The translations under genes and the position numbers were made by a program. A stretch of 64,000 nucleotides of DNA, from the NCBI RefSeq assembly GCF_039541915.1, contig NZ_BAABHD010000022.1, positions 248,001 through 312,000 on the forward strand, read 5' to 3'. The notes under the pieces are model-generated. The model had not been told where the DNA came from, made no database searches, and saw only the letters and a program-made list of their open reading frames with translations. Source of the DNA: Nibrella saemangeumensis (GTDB lineage: Bacteria; Bacteroidota; Bacteroidia; Cytophagales; Spirosomataceae). This document shows, in pieces, positions 9,701-17,208 of the stretch (positions are counted from its first letter, which is position 1; every line of letters starts with the position of its first letter).

Positions 9701-10663
9701 CCGACCCAGCCGATCCGGGTGGCCAACGTACAAACGCTGAAGTTTGGCAGCCTGGCGGGTTACCTCAACGAAAATGCCTTCCAGACCGCCCCGGCCGCCC
9801 TGAACGACGACGGCTGGATGCTGACAGATTCGGCCGTACACGACCTGCTCGAAAAGATCAAACGGCAGGGCGTACCGCTGGGTGAATACGTGCAGGGCAA
9901 AATCTATTACGGTATCAAAACCGGCCTGAACGAAGCCTTCGTCATCAACGACGAAACCCGCCGGCGGCTCATCGTCGAAGACCCCCGCAGCGCGGAGGTA
10001 ATTAAGCCATTTCTGGCCGGGCGGGATGTGAAGCGGTATCAGGTGCCCAGACAAGGTACCTATCTGATTCTGTTGCCCAGCGGTTTTACGGTCAGGCGGT
10101 ACGGCAAATTGCCGGAGGCCGAGGCCTTTGCCCGTTTAAAGCAGGATTTTCCGGTTATCAGCAGTTACCTGGAGCCTTTTGCAGAGAAGGCCCGCAAGCG
10201 TACGGACAAAGGAAATTACTGGTGGGAGTTGAGGGCTTGTGATTATTATGATGAGTTTTCCAAACCCAAACTGGTGTTCCCCGATATAGCGGTTGCTATG
10301 CAGGTTTGTTATCTTCCTAAAGAAGCATTCTTTGCGAACACTTGCTATATGATCCCGTGCGATGATAAGTATCTACTGACGGTCATGAATAGCTCACTCA
10401 TGCTTTTTGTTTACCAGAGCTTAAGTGCATCCATCCGGGGTGGGTATATGCGCTTTTTCAAACAATACGTTGAGCAGCTACCAATAAAGAAACTATTGCC
10501 AGCGCCTAAAAAACCTTTCATCGAAAAAGTAGACGCTATTTTATCGGCGAAGCAGCAGGACCCGTTGGCGGATACCTCCGCCCTTGAAGCCGACTTAGAC
10601 CAGATGGTGTATGCGCTATATGGCCTGACGGCGGAGGAGGTCGCGATTGTTGAAGGGCGGTAA
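6758..10663 (+). CDS. Type IIG-like restriction-modification enzyme (nuclease-methyltransferase fusion)
   Basis: This is a 1301-aa single-chain DNA restriction and N6-adenine methylation enzyme of the Eco57I type. The N-terminus carries a PD-(D/E)XK-like nuclease core: D77, then FEVK with E95 and K97. A helical region follows, then methyltransferase motif I (DPAVGSGHF, from D573) and the catalytic NPPY (N880-Y883). The C-terminal third matches a target-recognition domain (LAGRDVKRY, then a region ending LPIKKLLP). No separate specificity or methylase gene is adjacent, as expected for type IIG. Two low-complexity segments look inserted in frame, at about residues 428-452 and 692-716, and a short AT-rich Asn/Gln segment lies at 560-570 just before motif I. 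They do not interrupt the known motifs. The gene ends 50 bases before a palindromic repeat element. Confidence 0.88.
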   Translation: MSTAKPYSSPRQALNKAFRIRPVGRDELEQFKAQLRLLLSRIDENESEENVKGHLADFLKDTGFKPDYLIATKDHKDLVIHTGPEADSAVGVIFEVKRPKNLNDMPTPYQLNSRAMHELMLYYLRERVLDGSNDIRRLVITNIYEWYIFDAHDFERLFGVNTLLAKRFRQWQAGQTSSASTEHFYNEIARPYLRNLKNDTLPFTYFNLKEHLKALNSTDPATDSSLIPLLKVFSPTHLLKHAFGNDSNSLNREFYHELLHIIGLEEVKEGGKRLIQRKQQPHEGSMLENTITILDSEVNLDRLPDLAKYGDSRAEQLYTLALSLCITWINRILFLKLLEAQLVNYHRNDTTKQFLRPDQIRDYDVLNKLFFQVLAKRPEDRPASVQKQFGFVPYLNSSLFEISELEEQTLRISSLDDSLVIPLYGHSVLGKNTPLNPPLFKGEEGNADAMGVRRAGGQVSTLHYLLSFLNAYNFASEGAEEVQEESKTLINASVLGLIFEKINGYKDGSFFTPGFITMYMCRETIRRAVVQRFNETYAWNCANFEELQDRVEYADKTVRQQTNQLINKLTICDPAVGSGHFLVSALNELIAIKADLRVLSYRDTGERVRGYDISIENDELVIIEQETGQPFAYRLNEKGQPITDRQRLQETLFHEKQTLIENCLFGVDINPNSVKICRLRLWIELLKHAYYRAWGKGPGAGGIGQEENAPSLPPALETLPNIDINIRQGNSLVSRYPLEAPFETAGLERRLNDYRSFIQEYKSNAEGERKRGLRQLLADIRSELVKQLPDEAKPLRDKLRKLEVELYQKYETGTLFGTSLTAAQQKDRARLEREIADTQQKIRLIVDNPLFRNAFEWRFQFPEVLDEAGTFAGFDVVIGNPPYIRQEEIKDSKPHLAQQYRTYAGTADLLVYFIEKGICLLKPGGHFSYIISNKFTRAGFGKPLRQWLRQWQLTELYDFGDLPVFDEATTYPLILSARKTAPTQPIRVANVQTLKFGSLAGYLNENAFQTAPAALNDDGWMLTDSAVHDLLEKIKRQGVPLGEYVQGKIYYGIKTGLNEAFVINDETRRRLIVEDPRSAEVIKPFLAGRDVKRYQVPRQGTYLILLPSGFTVRRYGKLPEAEAFARLKQDFPVISSYLEPFAEKARKRTDKGNYWWELRACDYYDEFSKPKLVFPDIAVAMQVCYLPKEAFFANTCYMIPCDDKYLLTVMNSSLMLFVYQSLSASIRGGYMRFFKQYVEQLPIKKLLPAPKKPFIEKVDAILSAKQQDPLADTSALEADLDQMVYALYGLTAEEVAIVEGR
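8056..8091. repeat. Palindromic insert inside the restriction-modification gene
   Basis: A two-part hairpin: CCCTCTT (8056-8062) pairs with AAGAGGG (8085-8091), and CCCCCTT (8067-8073) pairs with AAGGGGG (8078-8084), with a 4-base loop. In frame it encodes PLNPPLFKGEEG. It resembles small palindromic repeats that insert in frame in other genomes. Confidence 0.6.
8832..8905. repeat. G-rich low-complexity in-frame segment of the restriction-modification gene
   Basis: Runs of G separated by CA, CAA or T (8832-8876) are followed by a C-rich stretch (TTTGCCCCCCGCCC). The segment encodes roughly GPGAGGIGQEENAPSLPPALE between motif I and NPPY. Its base composition is unlike the flanking codons, which suggests an insertion tolerated in a loop. 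Confidence 0.45.
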
Positions 10664-10713
10664 GCGGTGCTGGTTAGGATTTCCGAATCGCCGGGCGACC
10701 CGCCTGACTCCAG

Positions 10714-10841
10714 CTCGTCCGCGTTTATAACGCGAGACGGGCGAGGTGCGCGATTGTATCGCGATTTTAATCAATAGGCGCACGACTCACTCGCGAGACA
10801 GACGCGAATCTCGCCCGTCTCGCGTTATAAACGCGGACGAG
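10714..10841. repeat. REP-doublet-like palindromic element, copy 1
   Basis: Two 32-base arms (10714-10745 and 10810-10841) are perfect reverse complements and flank 64 bases. Each arm holds its own short hairpin (CGCGTT-TAT-AACGCG) next to GAGACGGGCGAG. The centre holds a further hairpin CGCGAT-TGT-ATCGCG. It lies between the 3' ends of two convergent genes, the usual place for REP/REPIN elements. A second copy is at 44096-44252. Confidence 0.85.
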
Positions 10842-10904
10842 CGGACGCGTCACAGACCCGGACGAGCCGGGAACGGGTATGGTGGTTGCGGGGCCTTAAC
10901 TCAA

Positions 10905-12836
10905 TCAATTTTCCTGATAAGGCAGGTATACCGTAAAGGTTGATCCCTGGCCGGGGGTGCTTTGGGCCTTGATGGTGCCGCCGTGGAGCTCGGCTACTTT
11001 TTTGCAGAGTGCCAGCCCAATGCCGGTGCCGTCGTACTGGTTACGGCCGTGCAGGCGCTGGAAAAGCTGAAAGATACGCTCATGGTGCTTCTCCTCGAAA
11101 CCGATGCCGTTGTCGGTAACGTCAATAACCACCCACCGGCCTCTGCTCTGGTCAATGGTGAGCATAGTCAGGTCTCTGGCATCGGTTATCTGGCAGGTAA
11201 TGGTTACGGCGGGTGTTTTATCGCGTTGCTGGAACTTCAGGGCATTACTGATCAGGTTGCGGAAGAGCTGCTGCAGTTGGGTGGCATTCCCCTGCACAAT
11301 GGGTAAGGAGCTGAAGCTGATATGAGCCCTTTTTTCGCGGATGATCTCATCCAGATCGAGCAGTACCTCGGTGAGTATCCGGTTCAGCGGCACACTGCGC
11401 ATCTGTTCGTTGCCGACCGTCAGCCGGGAGTACGCCAGCAGGCTCCGGATAAAGGTTTGCAGCCGGGCCGACGACTTGCTGAGCCGGGCCAGGTAATCGC
11501 GGGCGGTTTCGTCCAGCGAAGCTGCGTAGTTCTGAGTCAGCAGATTGCCGAATGCTTCAATCTTGCGCAGGGGCTCCTGCAGGTCGTGAGAGGCTATATA
11601 GGCAAATTGTTCGAGGTATTCGTTGGAGCGTTTCAGTTCGCCGACCATCTGCTCCAGCCGGTGCTGCATAATCCGGCTCTCCGAAATGTCCATATATGAG
11701 AGTACCAGCGTATTCTCGTCCATGCGGGAGATTGCCAGGTCATACCATTCCTGGTAGCCATCTACGTTGTAGAAAAACTGCTTACGCTGCGACTGCCCGG
11801 TTTCCAGCACCTGAACGTACACATCAAACAACTGGAATTCCTGGGCGGAGGGAAAAAGCGCACGCAGGGAGCCGCCAATCAGTTTCTCCTTGGCAATGTG
11901 GCTCATCTGACACGCCATCTGATTGGCCATAACAAACCGGAAATCCTGCACTGCGCCGTTGGCGTCGCGTACCGGTTCCATCGCCAGCATGCCATTGATC
12001 GCCCCATTGAGCAGCCCTTCTACCCGTTCAGTCTGTTTAACCGCCTGCCGGACAGCAAGCCGGGTCGCGGTAATGTTGACAAAAGTGATGACCAAACCGT
12101 CGCCCATCTTGACGGCCGAAATCTCGTACCAGAGATTCTGGAGCGGGTAATGTCGTTCGGTGTGGTGCGGTACGCCCGTCTCTACAACCTGGACATAAGC
12201 CTTAAACAGGCCCTGCTCCTTACTGGCTGGATAAACCTCCAGCAGTGTACGGTTAAGAGGATCATACCCGAATTTTTCCAGCAATTCCTGGCGGGCTATA
12301 CGGTTGCATTGCACGACCCGGAAATCGGCAATCTGGCTGGTAGCATCCCGGACCGATTGCATGACATAGATACCATTCAGCGAGGAATCGAATACCTGCG
12401 TCAGCAATTGACTTTGCTCCTGGAGCGCCAGCGAAACCTGTTTGGCATCGGTGACATCCTTAACAACCGTCAGCAGGCCATCATTCAGTTTGGTGGCTGT
12501 AATATCATGCCACCGTGTGTGTCCGTTAAACTCGTAGGCCCGTTCAGCCCGGTAGGGCGTGCCGGTTTCGATCACCCGCACGTAATTGGTAAATATCTCC
12601 TCGGTGACCATCTGGAGCTGTTTCAGCGAATGGCTCACCAGCACCTCATGCGTTAAAGAAAAAGTATCAAGAATGCGCGGGTTGTATAACGTCAGCCGGA
12701 AATCGACAATGGTTTCGGAGGTATCCCGAATGGGTTCCCACAACAGGATATAGTCGATGGAGCTGTTCAGAATGCTCTGGAGGATGTCTGTCTGGGGCTT
12801 AGCAGCCGTATGAGAAGAGTGGTTGCTTTCGACCAT
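10905..12836 (-). CDS. Soluble PAS-domain sensor histidine kinase
   Basis: This is a 643-aa cytoplasmic kinase with no membrane segment or signal peptide. Three similar PAS-type modules run from about residue 18 to 385 (each with a form of EPVRDANG-x-DFRF and a closing VxDIT-like strand). A HisKA dimerisation helix follows, with the phosphoacceptor in FAYIASHDLQEPLRKIEAF, and then an HATPase domain (LFRNLISNALKF, DNGIGFEEKHHERIF, GTGIGLALCKKV). There is no receiver domain and no response regulator next to it, so it is an orphan kinase. It resembles the kinase at 41390-44113 in architecture and wording, and both end next to the same palindromic repeat. The signal is unknown. Confidence 0.9.
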   Translation of the reverse strand: MVESNHSSHTAAKPQTDILQSILNSSIDYILLWEPIRDTSETIVDFRLTLYNPRILDTFSLTHEVLVSHSLKQLQMVTEEIFTNYVRVIETGTPYRAERAYEFNGHTRWHDITATKLNDGLLTVVKDVTDAKQVSLALQEQSQLLTQVFDSSLNGIYVMQSVRDATSQIADFRVVQCNRIARQELLEKFGYDPLNRTLLEVYPASKEQGLFKAYVQVVETGVPHHTERHYPLQNLWYEISAVKMGDGLVITFVNITATRLAVRQAVKQTERVEGLLNGAINGMLAMEPVRDANGAVQDFRFVMANQMACQMSHIAKEKLIGGSLRALFPSAQEFQLFDVYVQVLETGQSQRKQFFYNVDGYQEWYDLAISRMDENTLVLSYMDISESRIMQHRLEQMVGELKRSNEYLEQFAYIASHDLQEPLRKIEAFGNLLTQNYAASLDETARDYLARLSKSSARLQTFIRSLLAYSRLTVGNEQMRSVPLNRILTEVLLDLDEIIREKRAHISFSSLPIVQGNATQLQQLFRNLISNALKFQQRDKTPAVTITCQITDARDLTMLTIDQSRGRWVVIDVTDNGIGFEEKHHERIFQLFQRLHGRNQYDGTGIGLALCKKVAELHGGTIKAQSTPGQGSTFTVYLPYQEN

Positions 12837-12924
12837 GATGAACGGTAATATCGGCTGCGACTTTGCGTAAAAACAGTTGAATATCAGAATTATTTCTGAA
12901 TAAATTGCCTGTCAAAAAAGAAAA

Positions 12925-12944
12925 CCCCGGCCAGAGCGCCGGGG
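12925..12944 (-). terminator. Terminator of the pseudouridine synthase gene
   Basis: CCCCGGC (12925-12931) pairs with GCCGGGG (12938-12944). On the minus strand the stem is followed by TTTTCTTTTTT, just past the stop codon at 12951. Confidence 0.85.
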
Positions 12945-12950
12945 TAGCTT

Positions 12951-14822
12951 TTAAATCAGATATTTTAATTTGACCACTTCTTTGGGCTCCAGAAAGCGCC
13001 ACTTCCCGCGCGGCAGGTCTTTTTTGGTCAGGCCGGCGTACATGGTCCGGTCCAGCTTGGTTACCTCATAACCGAAGTGTTCAAAGATCCGGCGCACGAT
13101 GCGATTGCGGCCGCTGTGAATCTCGATACCGACAACCTGAGCATCCGGCGTTACCAGCCCAAGATCATCGGGCTTGATAAGTCCATCTTCCAGCTCAACA
13201 CCGGCCTGAATGGCTTCAAAATGCTCTTCGGTGATTGGCTTATCGATTTCTACCTGGTATATTTTCTTGATGTTGTGCGACGGATGCGTCAGTTTTTCGG
13301 CCAGTTCACCGTCGTTGGTCAGCAGCAGCAGACCGGTCGTGTTGCGGTCGAGCCGCCCCACCGGATAAATCCGGAACGGACCGGCATCGGCTACCAGTTC
13401 CATCACGGTTCTGCGCTCTTCCGGGTCATCCGTGGTGGTGATGTAATCTTTCGGCTTGTTCAGCAGCACATACACCATCTTCTCCGGATTCAGCACTTTG
13501 TTGCCGTATTTAACCACATCAGTGGGCTGTACTTTGTAGCCCATTTCGGTTACGACCTTGCCGTTCACCTGGATGTCGCCCCTGGCAATCAGATCGTCGG
13601 CCTCCCGGCGGGAGCAGATACCGGCATTGGCAATGTAGCGGTTCAGGCGGATCACCCCATCGGCTTCGGCGGCTGTCTGCCTTTTAGCCAGCGCCGTCTG
13701 CTTCTGTTTCTTCCTCGCCAGCCCTTCACGGATGGCGTCCAGATTATAGGTAGGGGCCTTATCGAAGCGTCCTACACGCCGTTCGCGGCTGTCTTCCCGG
13801 AACTTGTCACGGTTGTCTTCGCTACGACGGCTATCGCTACGCTGGTTGTCGCCCCGGCGGCCAGATCGATCATCGGCACCCGGCCGGCGGTTGTCTCCTC
13901 TACCGAAAGGACGTTCCTCATTCCGGTTGTCACGTGGTCCGTCATTACGGCCAAACCGGTTGCCACCGTCCCGGCGGTCATCCCGATCAAAGCGGGGACG
14001 GTCTGGTCTATCGGAACCTGGTCTATCGCGACCCGGTCCGTCGAAGCGCGGTTTGTCATGGCGATCATCCCGGCGGTCGTTGCCACGCTGGAAATCCGTT
14101 CTGTCGTTATCTCGGCGGCTGTTGAAGCCTCGGGCGTCGTCACGTCGGGCGTCGCTACGCCGGTCATCACCAAATCGTGGTCTATCGTGTCTCGGTCTGT
14201 CGTCGCGTTTGAAACCCGGTTCATCGCGACGGTCAGAACGGTTAGGCCCACCAAAGCGCGGACCGTCGTTGCGTGACCCGCCACTGCGTGGTCCGTCATT
14301 GCGTGGTCCGTCATTACGGTTGTCGCCAAAACGGGGTCTGTCGTGACCCGGTCTGTCGTGACCCGGTCTGTCTTCCCGGTCTCCGCCAGACCGTGAGCCA
14401 CCAAAGCGTGGTCCGTCACTGCGTCGGTCTGATCCGCCGGAGCGCTCATCATCGCGCCGGCTGTTTCCGAATCGCGGACGATCTTCCCGCGGTCTTTCGT
14501 GACCCGGTCTTTCGTGACGCGGTCTATCGCGACGCGGTCCGTCGTTACGGTTATCATCCCGGCTGAAGCGGGGGCGGTCATTATCTTCCCGACGATTTTC
14601 TCCACCAGTAGGGGCGTCGCGACGGTCGTCGTCCCGACGGCCAAAGCCTCCGCGGTCGTTGTTGCTGCGGGCGTCATCATCACGACGTCCGAAAAAAGGT
14701 CGTCCACCTTCCCGGCGGTCGCCACCACGACGGTCATTGTCATCACGGTTCTCTCCGCGGTTATCACGGGAGTCATCGTCGCGCGGTCCGCCGTCGCGGT
14801 TAAAAGGATTGTTTTTCTTCAT
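12951..14822 (-). CDS. rRNA pseudouridine synthase (RsuA/RluB family) with long disordered N-terminus
   Basis: The C-terminal 234 residues are a complete RluB/RluE/RsuA-type enzyme that isomerises uridine in rRNA. An S4 RNA-binding domain starts at about residue 390 (RLNRYIANAGICSRREAD), followed by VLLNKPKDY and the catalytic aspartate in GRLDRNTTG (about D492), and it ends with a typical SGRNRIVRRIFEHFGYEV. The first 389 residues are low-complexity Arg/Asp/Gly/Asn/Pro repeats such as RPGHDRPGHDRP, predicted disordered, with RGG-like character. Such tails occur in related Bacteroidota enzymes but vary in length. The ATG at 14822 fits a minus-strand promoter box about 90 bases upstream. The exact target nucleotide cannot be set from sequence. 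Confidence 0.9.
   Translation of the reverse strand: MKKNNPFNRDGGPRDDDSRDNRGENRDDNDRRGGDRREGGRPFFGRRDDDARSNNDRGGFGRRDDDRRDAPTGGENRREDNDRPRFSRDDNRNDGPRRDRPRHERPGHERPREDRPRFGNSRRDDERSGGSDRRSDGPRFGGSRSGGDREDRPGHDRPGHDRPRFGDNRNDGPRNDGPRSGGSRNDGPRFGGPNRSDRRDEPGFKRDDRPRHDRPRFGDDRRSDARRDDARGFNSRRDNDRTDFQRGNDRRDDRHDKPRFDGPGRDRPGSDRPDRPRFDRDDRRDGGNRFGRNDGPRDNRNEERPFGRGDNRRPGADDRSGRRGDNQRSDSRRSEDNRDKFREDSRERRVGRFDKAPTYNLDAIREGLARKKQKQTALAKRQTAAEADGVIRLNRYIANAGICSRREADDLIARGDIQVNGKVVTEMGYKVQPTDVVKYGNKVLNPEKMVYVLLNKPKDYITTTDDPEERRTVMELVADAGPFRIYPVGRLDRNTTGLLLLTNDGELAEKLTHPSHNIKKIYQVEIDKPITEEHFEAIQAGVELEDGLIKPDDLGLVTPDAQVVGIEIHSGRNRIVRRIFEHFGYEVTKLDRTMYAGLTKKDLPRGKWRFLEPKEVVKLKYLI
13760..14810. repeat. 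Degenerate coding repeat encoding R/D/G-rich disordered region
   Basis: About 1 kb of imperfect short tandem units lies within the pseudouridine synthase gene, for example CCGGTCTGTCGTGAC repeated around 14340-14372. Unit length is mostly a multiple of three, so the frame is kept. Stop codons are rare in all frames, which produces several long spurious open frames on both strands. Confidence 0.8.
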
Positions 14823-14909
14823 GAAAAAGTACAGTAATCACTACTGTAAAAATATACTAAACGTGTTATTTTCAGAGTTTTAAGGGAGCGGCAGGGATAA
14901 AAAGGGCTG

Positions 14910-14917
14910 CAAAGTTA
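14910..14917 (-). promoter_or_regulatory. Probable -7 box of the pseudouridine synthase gene
   Basis: TAACTTTG on the minus strand matches TAnnTTTG and lies about 90 bases upstream of the ATG. No clear -33 TTTG was found at the expected distance. The ffh gene has the same -7 sequence. Confidence 0.5.
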
Positions 14918-15029
14918 CAGCTTTTAATGCTGGTATTCGTTATCGTCCCGGTTGATAACGTAATTTGTCCTGAAAGAATTCAGGATACCGATTCGTCGTT
15001 AGTCGATAGTTATTCACTTCTCTTTTCTC

Positions 15030-17015
15030 ATGACTCCTACCTCTATCCGTCCTTTATGGAAACCCGACCAGCGGTTTATGGAACAGTCGATTATGAAGCA
15101 GTACATGGACTGGCTGTTTGTCAAAAAAGGACTTTACATCCGTACCTACAACGACCTGTGGGATTGGTCGGTAACTGATCTGGAAGACTTCTGGGAGAGT
15201 ATCTGGCAATTCTTTGATGTGCAGAGCCATACCCCTTACCGGCAGGTTATTATCAAACCCGACCGGGGCATGATCGGCACCCAGTGGTTCGACGGAGCCA
15301 CGCTGAACTACGCCGAACACATTTTCCGCCACAAAACAGCCCAGCGGCCGGCCATTCTGTTTCAGTCGGAGCGGCAAACGACTACCAGGCAGATCTCCTG
15401 GGCCGACCTCGAACGGCAGGTAGCTGCCGTATCGGCTTACCTGCGGCAAAACGGCATCGGCCCTGGCGACCGGGTGGTGTCGGTGCTGCCCAATATTCCC
15501 GAAGCCGTCGTCGCCTTTCTGGCCACCAATGCCGTGGGCGCCGTGTGGTCGAGCTGCTCGCCCGACTTTGGTACGTCCAGCATCGTCGACCGGTTTCAGC
15601 AGATCGAGCCCAAGCTTTTGTTTGCGGTAGATGGCTACACCTACAACGGCAAGCCCATCGACAAAACCGATGCGTTCCGTGAGCTGCGGCTGGCGCTGCC
15701 TACGCTCAAAAAGGTAATCTGGCTCCCGTACCTCGACCCGGAGAGCCGCCTGGAGCGGGCCACCCTGTGGGAAGAAGTATTGTGGACGAGCCCGATGGGG
15801 CTGGAGTTTGAGCCCGTGCCGTTTAACCACCCCATCTGGGTACTGTACTCGTCGGGTACCACCGGCAAGCCCAAAGCCATTACGCACAGCGTGGGCGGCT
15901 GCCTGCTCGAACACCTGAAGGCCCTGGCGCTGCACCAGGATGTCTGCGCCGGGGACCGCTACTTCTGGTACTCGACCACCGGTTGGATGATGTGGAACTA
16001 CTCGGTAGCCTCGCTGCTGGTGGGCGCTACGCTGGTCCTCTACGACGGCTCGGCCGGGTCGCCGGACCTGAATGTGCTCTGGAATCTGGCCGAACGGGCG
16101 CAGATCAACCATTTTGGCGGAGGAGCCGCCTACTATCTGTCGTGCATGAAAGCCGGAATTGAGCCGGCCAAAACGCACAGGCTGGGAGCCCTCCGCTCGA
16201 TTGGGTCCACGGGTTCACCGCTGCCGCCCGAGGGGTACCGGTGGATCTACGAGTCGGTCAAAAAAGACGCCTGGCTGATTTCGCTGAGTGGGGGTACCGA
16301 CGTCTGCAGTGGTTTTGTGGGAGGCTGCCCGCTGCTGCCCGTTTACGAAGGAGAGATTCAGGCGCGGCTGCTCGGCTGCAAGGTAGACGCGTTCAACGAG
16401 GCCGGCCGGCCGGTGCGGGACCAGCTCGGCGAGATGGTCATTCTGGAACCCATGCCGTCTATGCCTATCTACTTCTGGAACGACCCCGGTCATAAGCGTT
16501 ATTTCAGCAGCTATTTTGAGCAGTATCCGGGAGTCTGGCGGCATGGCGACTGGATCAAGATCACCGAGCGCAACAGCGTTATTATCTACGGCCGTTCGGA
16601 TGCCACGCTGAACCGCGACGGCGTCCGGATCGGTACGGCTGAAGTGTACAGCGCTGTAGAAAATATTCCCGAAGTAGCCGATAGCCTGATTATCGGTATC
16701 GAGAAGCCGGGCGGGCAGTATCTGATGCCGCTTTTTGTGGTGCTGCGGGAGGGGCAGACGCTGTCTGACGAGCTGGTTGCCCGCATCAAAAAGACCCTGC
16801 GTATGCAGTGCAGTCCCCGGCACGTTCCCGATGTCATATACGCTATTCCTGAGGTACCTTACACCATCAGCGGCAAGAAAGTAGAAGCGCCCGTCAAGAA
16901 GATCCTTTCCGGTGCCGATGCGGCCTCGGCCGCCAGCAAAGACACGCTGCGAAACCCGGCTGCCCTCGATTTTTTTGTAAAAATGAGTGCCGACGGATTA
17001 GAACAAAGTGTGTAA
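15030..17015 (+). CDS. Acetoacetate--CoA ligase
   Basis: This is a cytoplasmic ANL-superfamily enzyme that activates acetoacetate to acetoacetyl-CoA with ATP, for ketone-body or poly-hydroxybutyrate-type carbon use. The 661-aa length and the start (MKQYMDWLFVKKGLYIRTYNDL is only partly quoted here: MKQYMDWLF...TYNDLWDWS) fit the family. It has an N-terminal acyl-CoA synthetase segment (WFDGATLNYAEHIF), the ATP-binding P-loop YSSGTTGKPKAITHS, the motif STTGWMMWNY, GGTDVCSGFVGG, and a C-terminal lid with the adenylation lysine region YTISGKKVEAPVKKIL. It stands alone, with a strong hairpin after it. Confidence 0.93.
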   Translation: MTPTSIRPLWKPDQRFMEQSIMKQYMDWLFVKKGLYIRTYNDLWDWSVTDLEDFWESIWQFFDVQSHTPYRQVIIKPDRGMIGTQWFDGATLNYAEHIFRHKTAQRPAILFQSERQTTTRQISWADLERQVAAVSAYLRQNGIGPGDRVVSVLPNIPEAVVAFLATNAVGAVWSSCSPDFGTSSIVDRFQQIEPKLLFAVDGYTYNGKPIDKTDAFRELRLALPTLKKVIWLPYLDPESRLERATLWEEVLWTSPMGLEFEPVPFNHPIWVLYSSGTTGKPKAITHSVGGCLLEHLKALALHQDVCAGDRYFWYSTTGWMMWNYSVASLLVGATLVLYDGSAGSPDLNVLWNLAERAQINHFGGGAAYYLSCMKAGIEPAKTHRLGALRSIGSTGSPLPPEGYRWIYESVKKDAWLISLSGGTDVCSGFVGGCPLLPVYEGEIQARLLGCKVDAFNEAGRPVRDQLGEMVILEPMPSMPIYFWNDPGHKRYFSSYFEQYPGVWRHGDWIKITERNSVIIYGRSDATLNRDGVRIGTAEVYSAVENIPEVADSLIIGIEKPGGQYLMPLFVVLREGQTLSDELVARIKKTLRMQCSPRHVPDVIYAIPEVPYTISGKKVEAPVKKILSGADAASAASKDTLRNPAALDFFVKMSADGLEQSV

Positions 17016-17061
17016 TTTTAACAACAGTCGCTGGGTCAGTTTTCCGCAATCCTTTCCTGTC

Positions 17062-17098
17062 AGCTATTTTATCTACCTTTTAGGTAGATAAAATAGCT
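17062..17098. terminator. Bidirectional-type hairpin after acetoacetate-CoA ligase gene
   Basis: A perfect 16-bp stem (17062-17077 with 17083-17098) has the loop TTTTA. Its outer half is AT-rich, so it can act as a terminator even without a separate U-tract. Confidence 0.7.
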
Positions 17099-17208
17099 TC
17101 TGGCATAGGTTTAGCAGGGATAAATGGTGAAACGCGTCTGCCGGCAAACACTATTCACGAAACAGCGCGTTTTTACGTTTTATCCAACTTTGAACTATTG
17201 ATTGACCT

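Noticed and set aside
8462..10054. 530-codon open frame on the minus strand inside the restriction-modification gene
   Set aside because: It is an antisense frame of a gene with clear nuclease and methyltransferase motifs. The translation has no recognisable domain.
10746..10943. 65-codon plus-strand frame within the first palindromic element
   Set aside because: It consists of repeat DNA and runs into the end of the convergent kinase gene.
13077..14276. 399-codon plus-strand frame, with further long frames on both strands at 13772-14776
   Set aside because: They arise because the repetitive pseudouridine synthase tail lacks stop codons in most frames. Composition is Val/Thr/Ser-rich without domains.
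15054..16178. 374-codon minus-strand frame
   Set aside because: Antisense to acetoacetate-CoA ligase, which has all of its family motifs.
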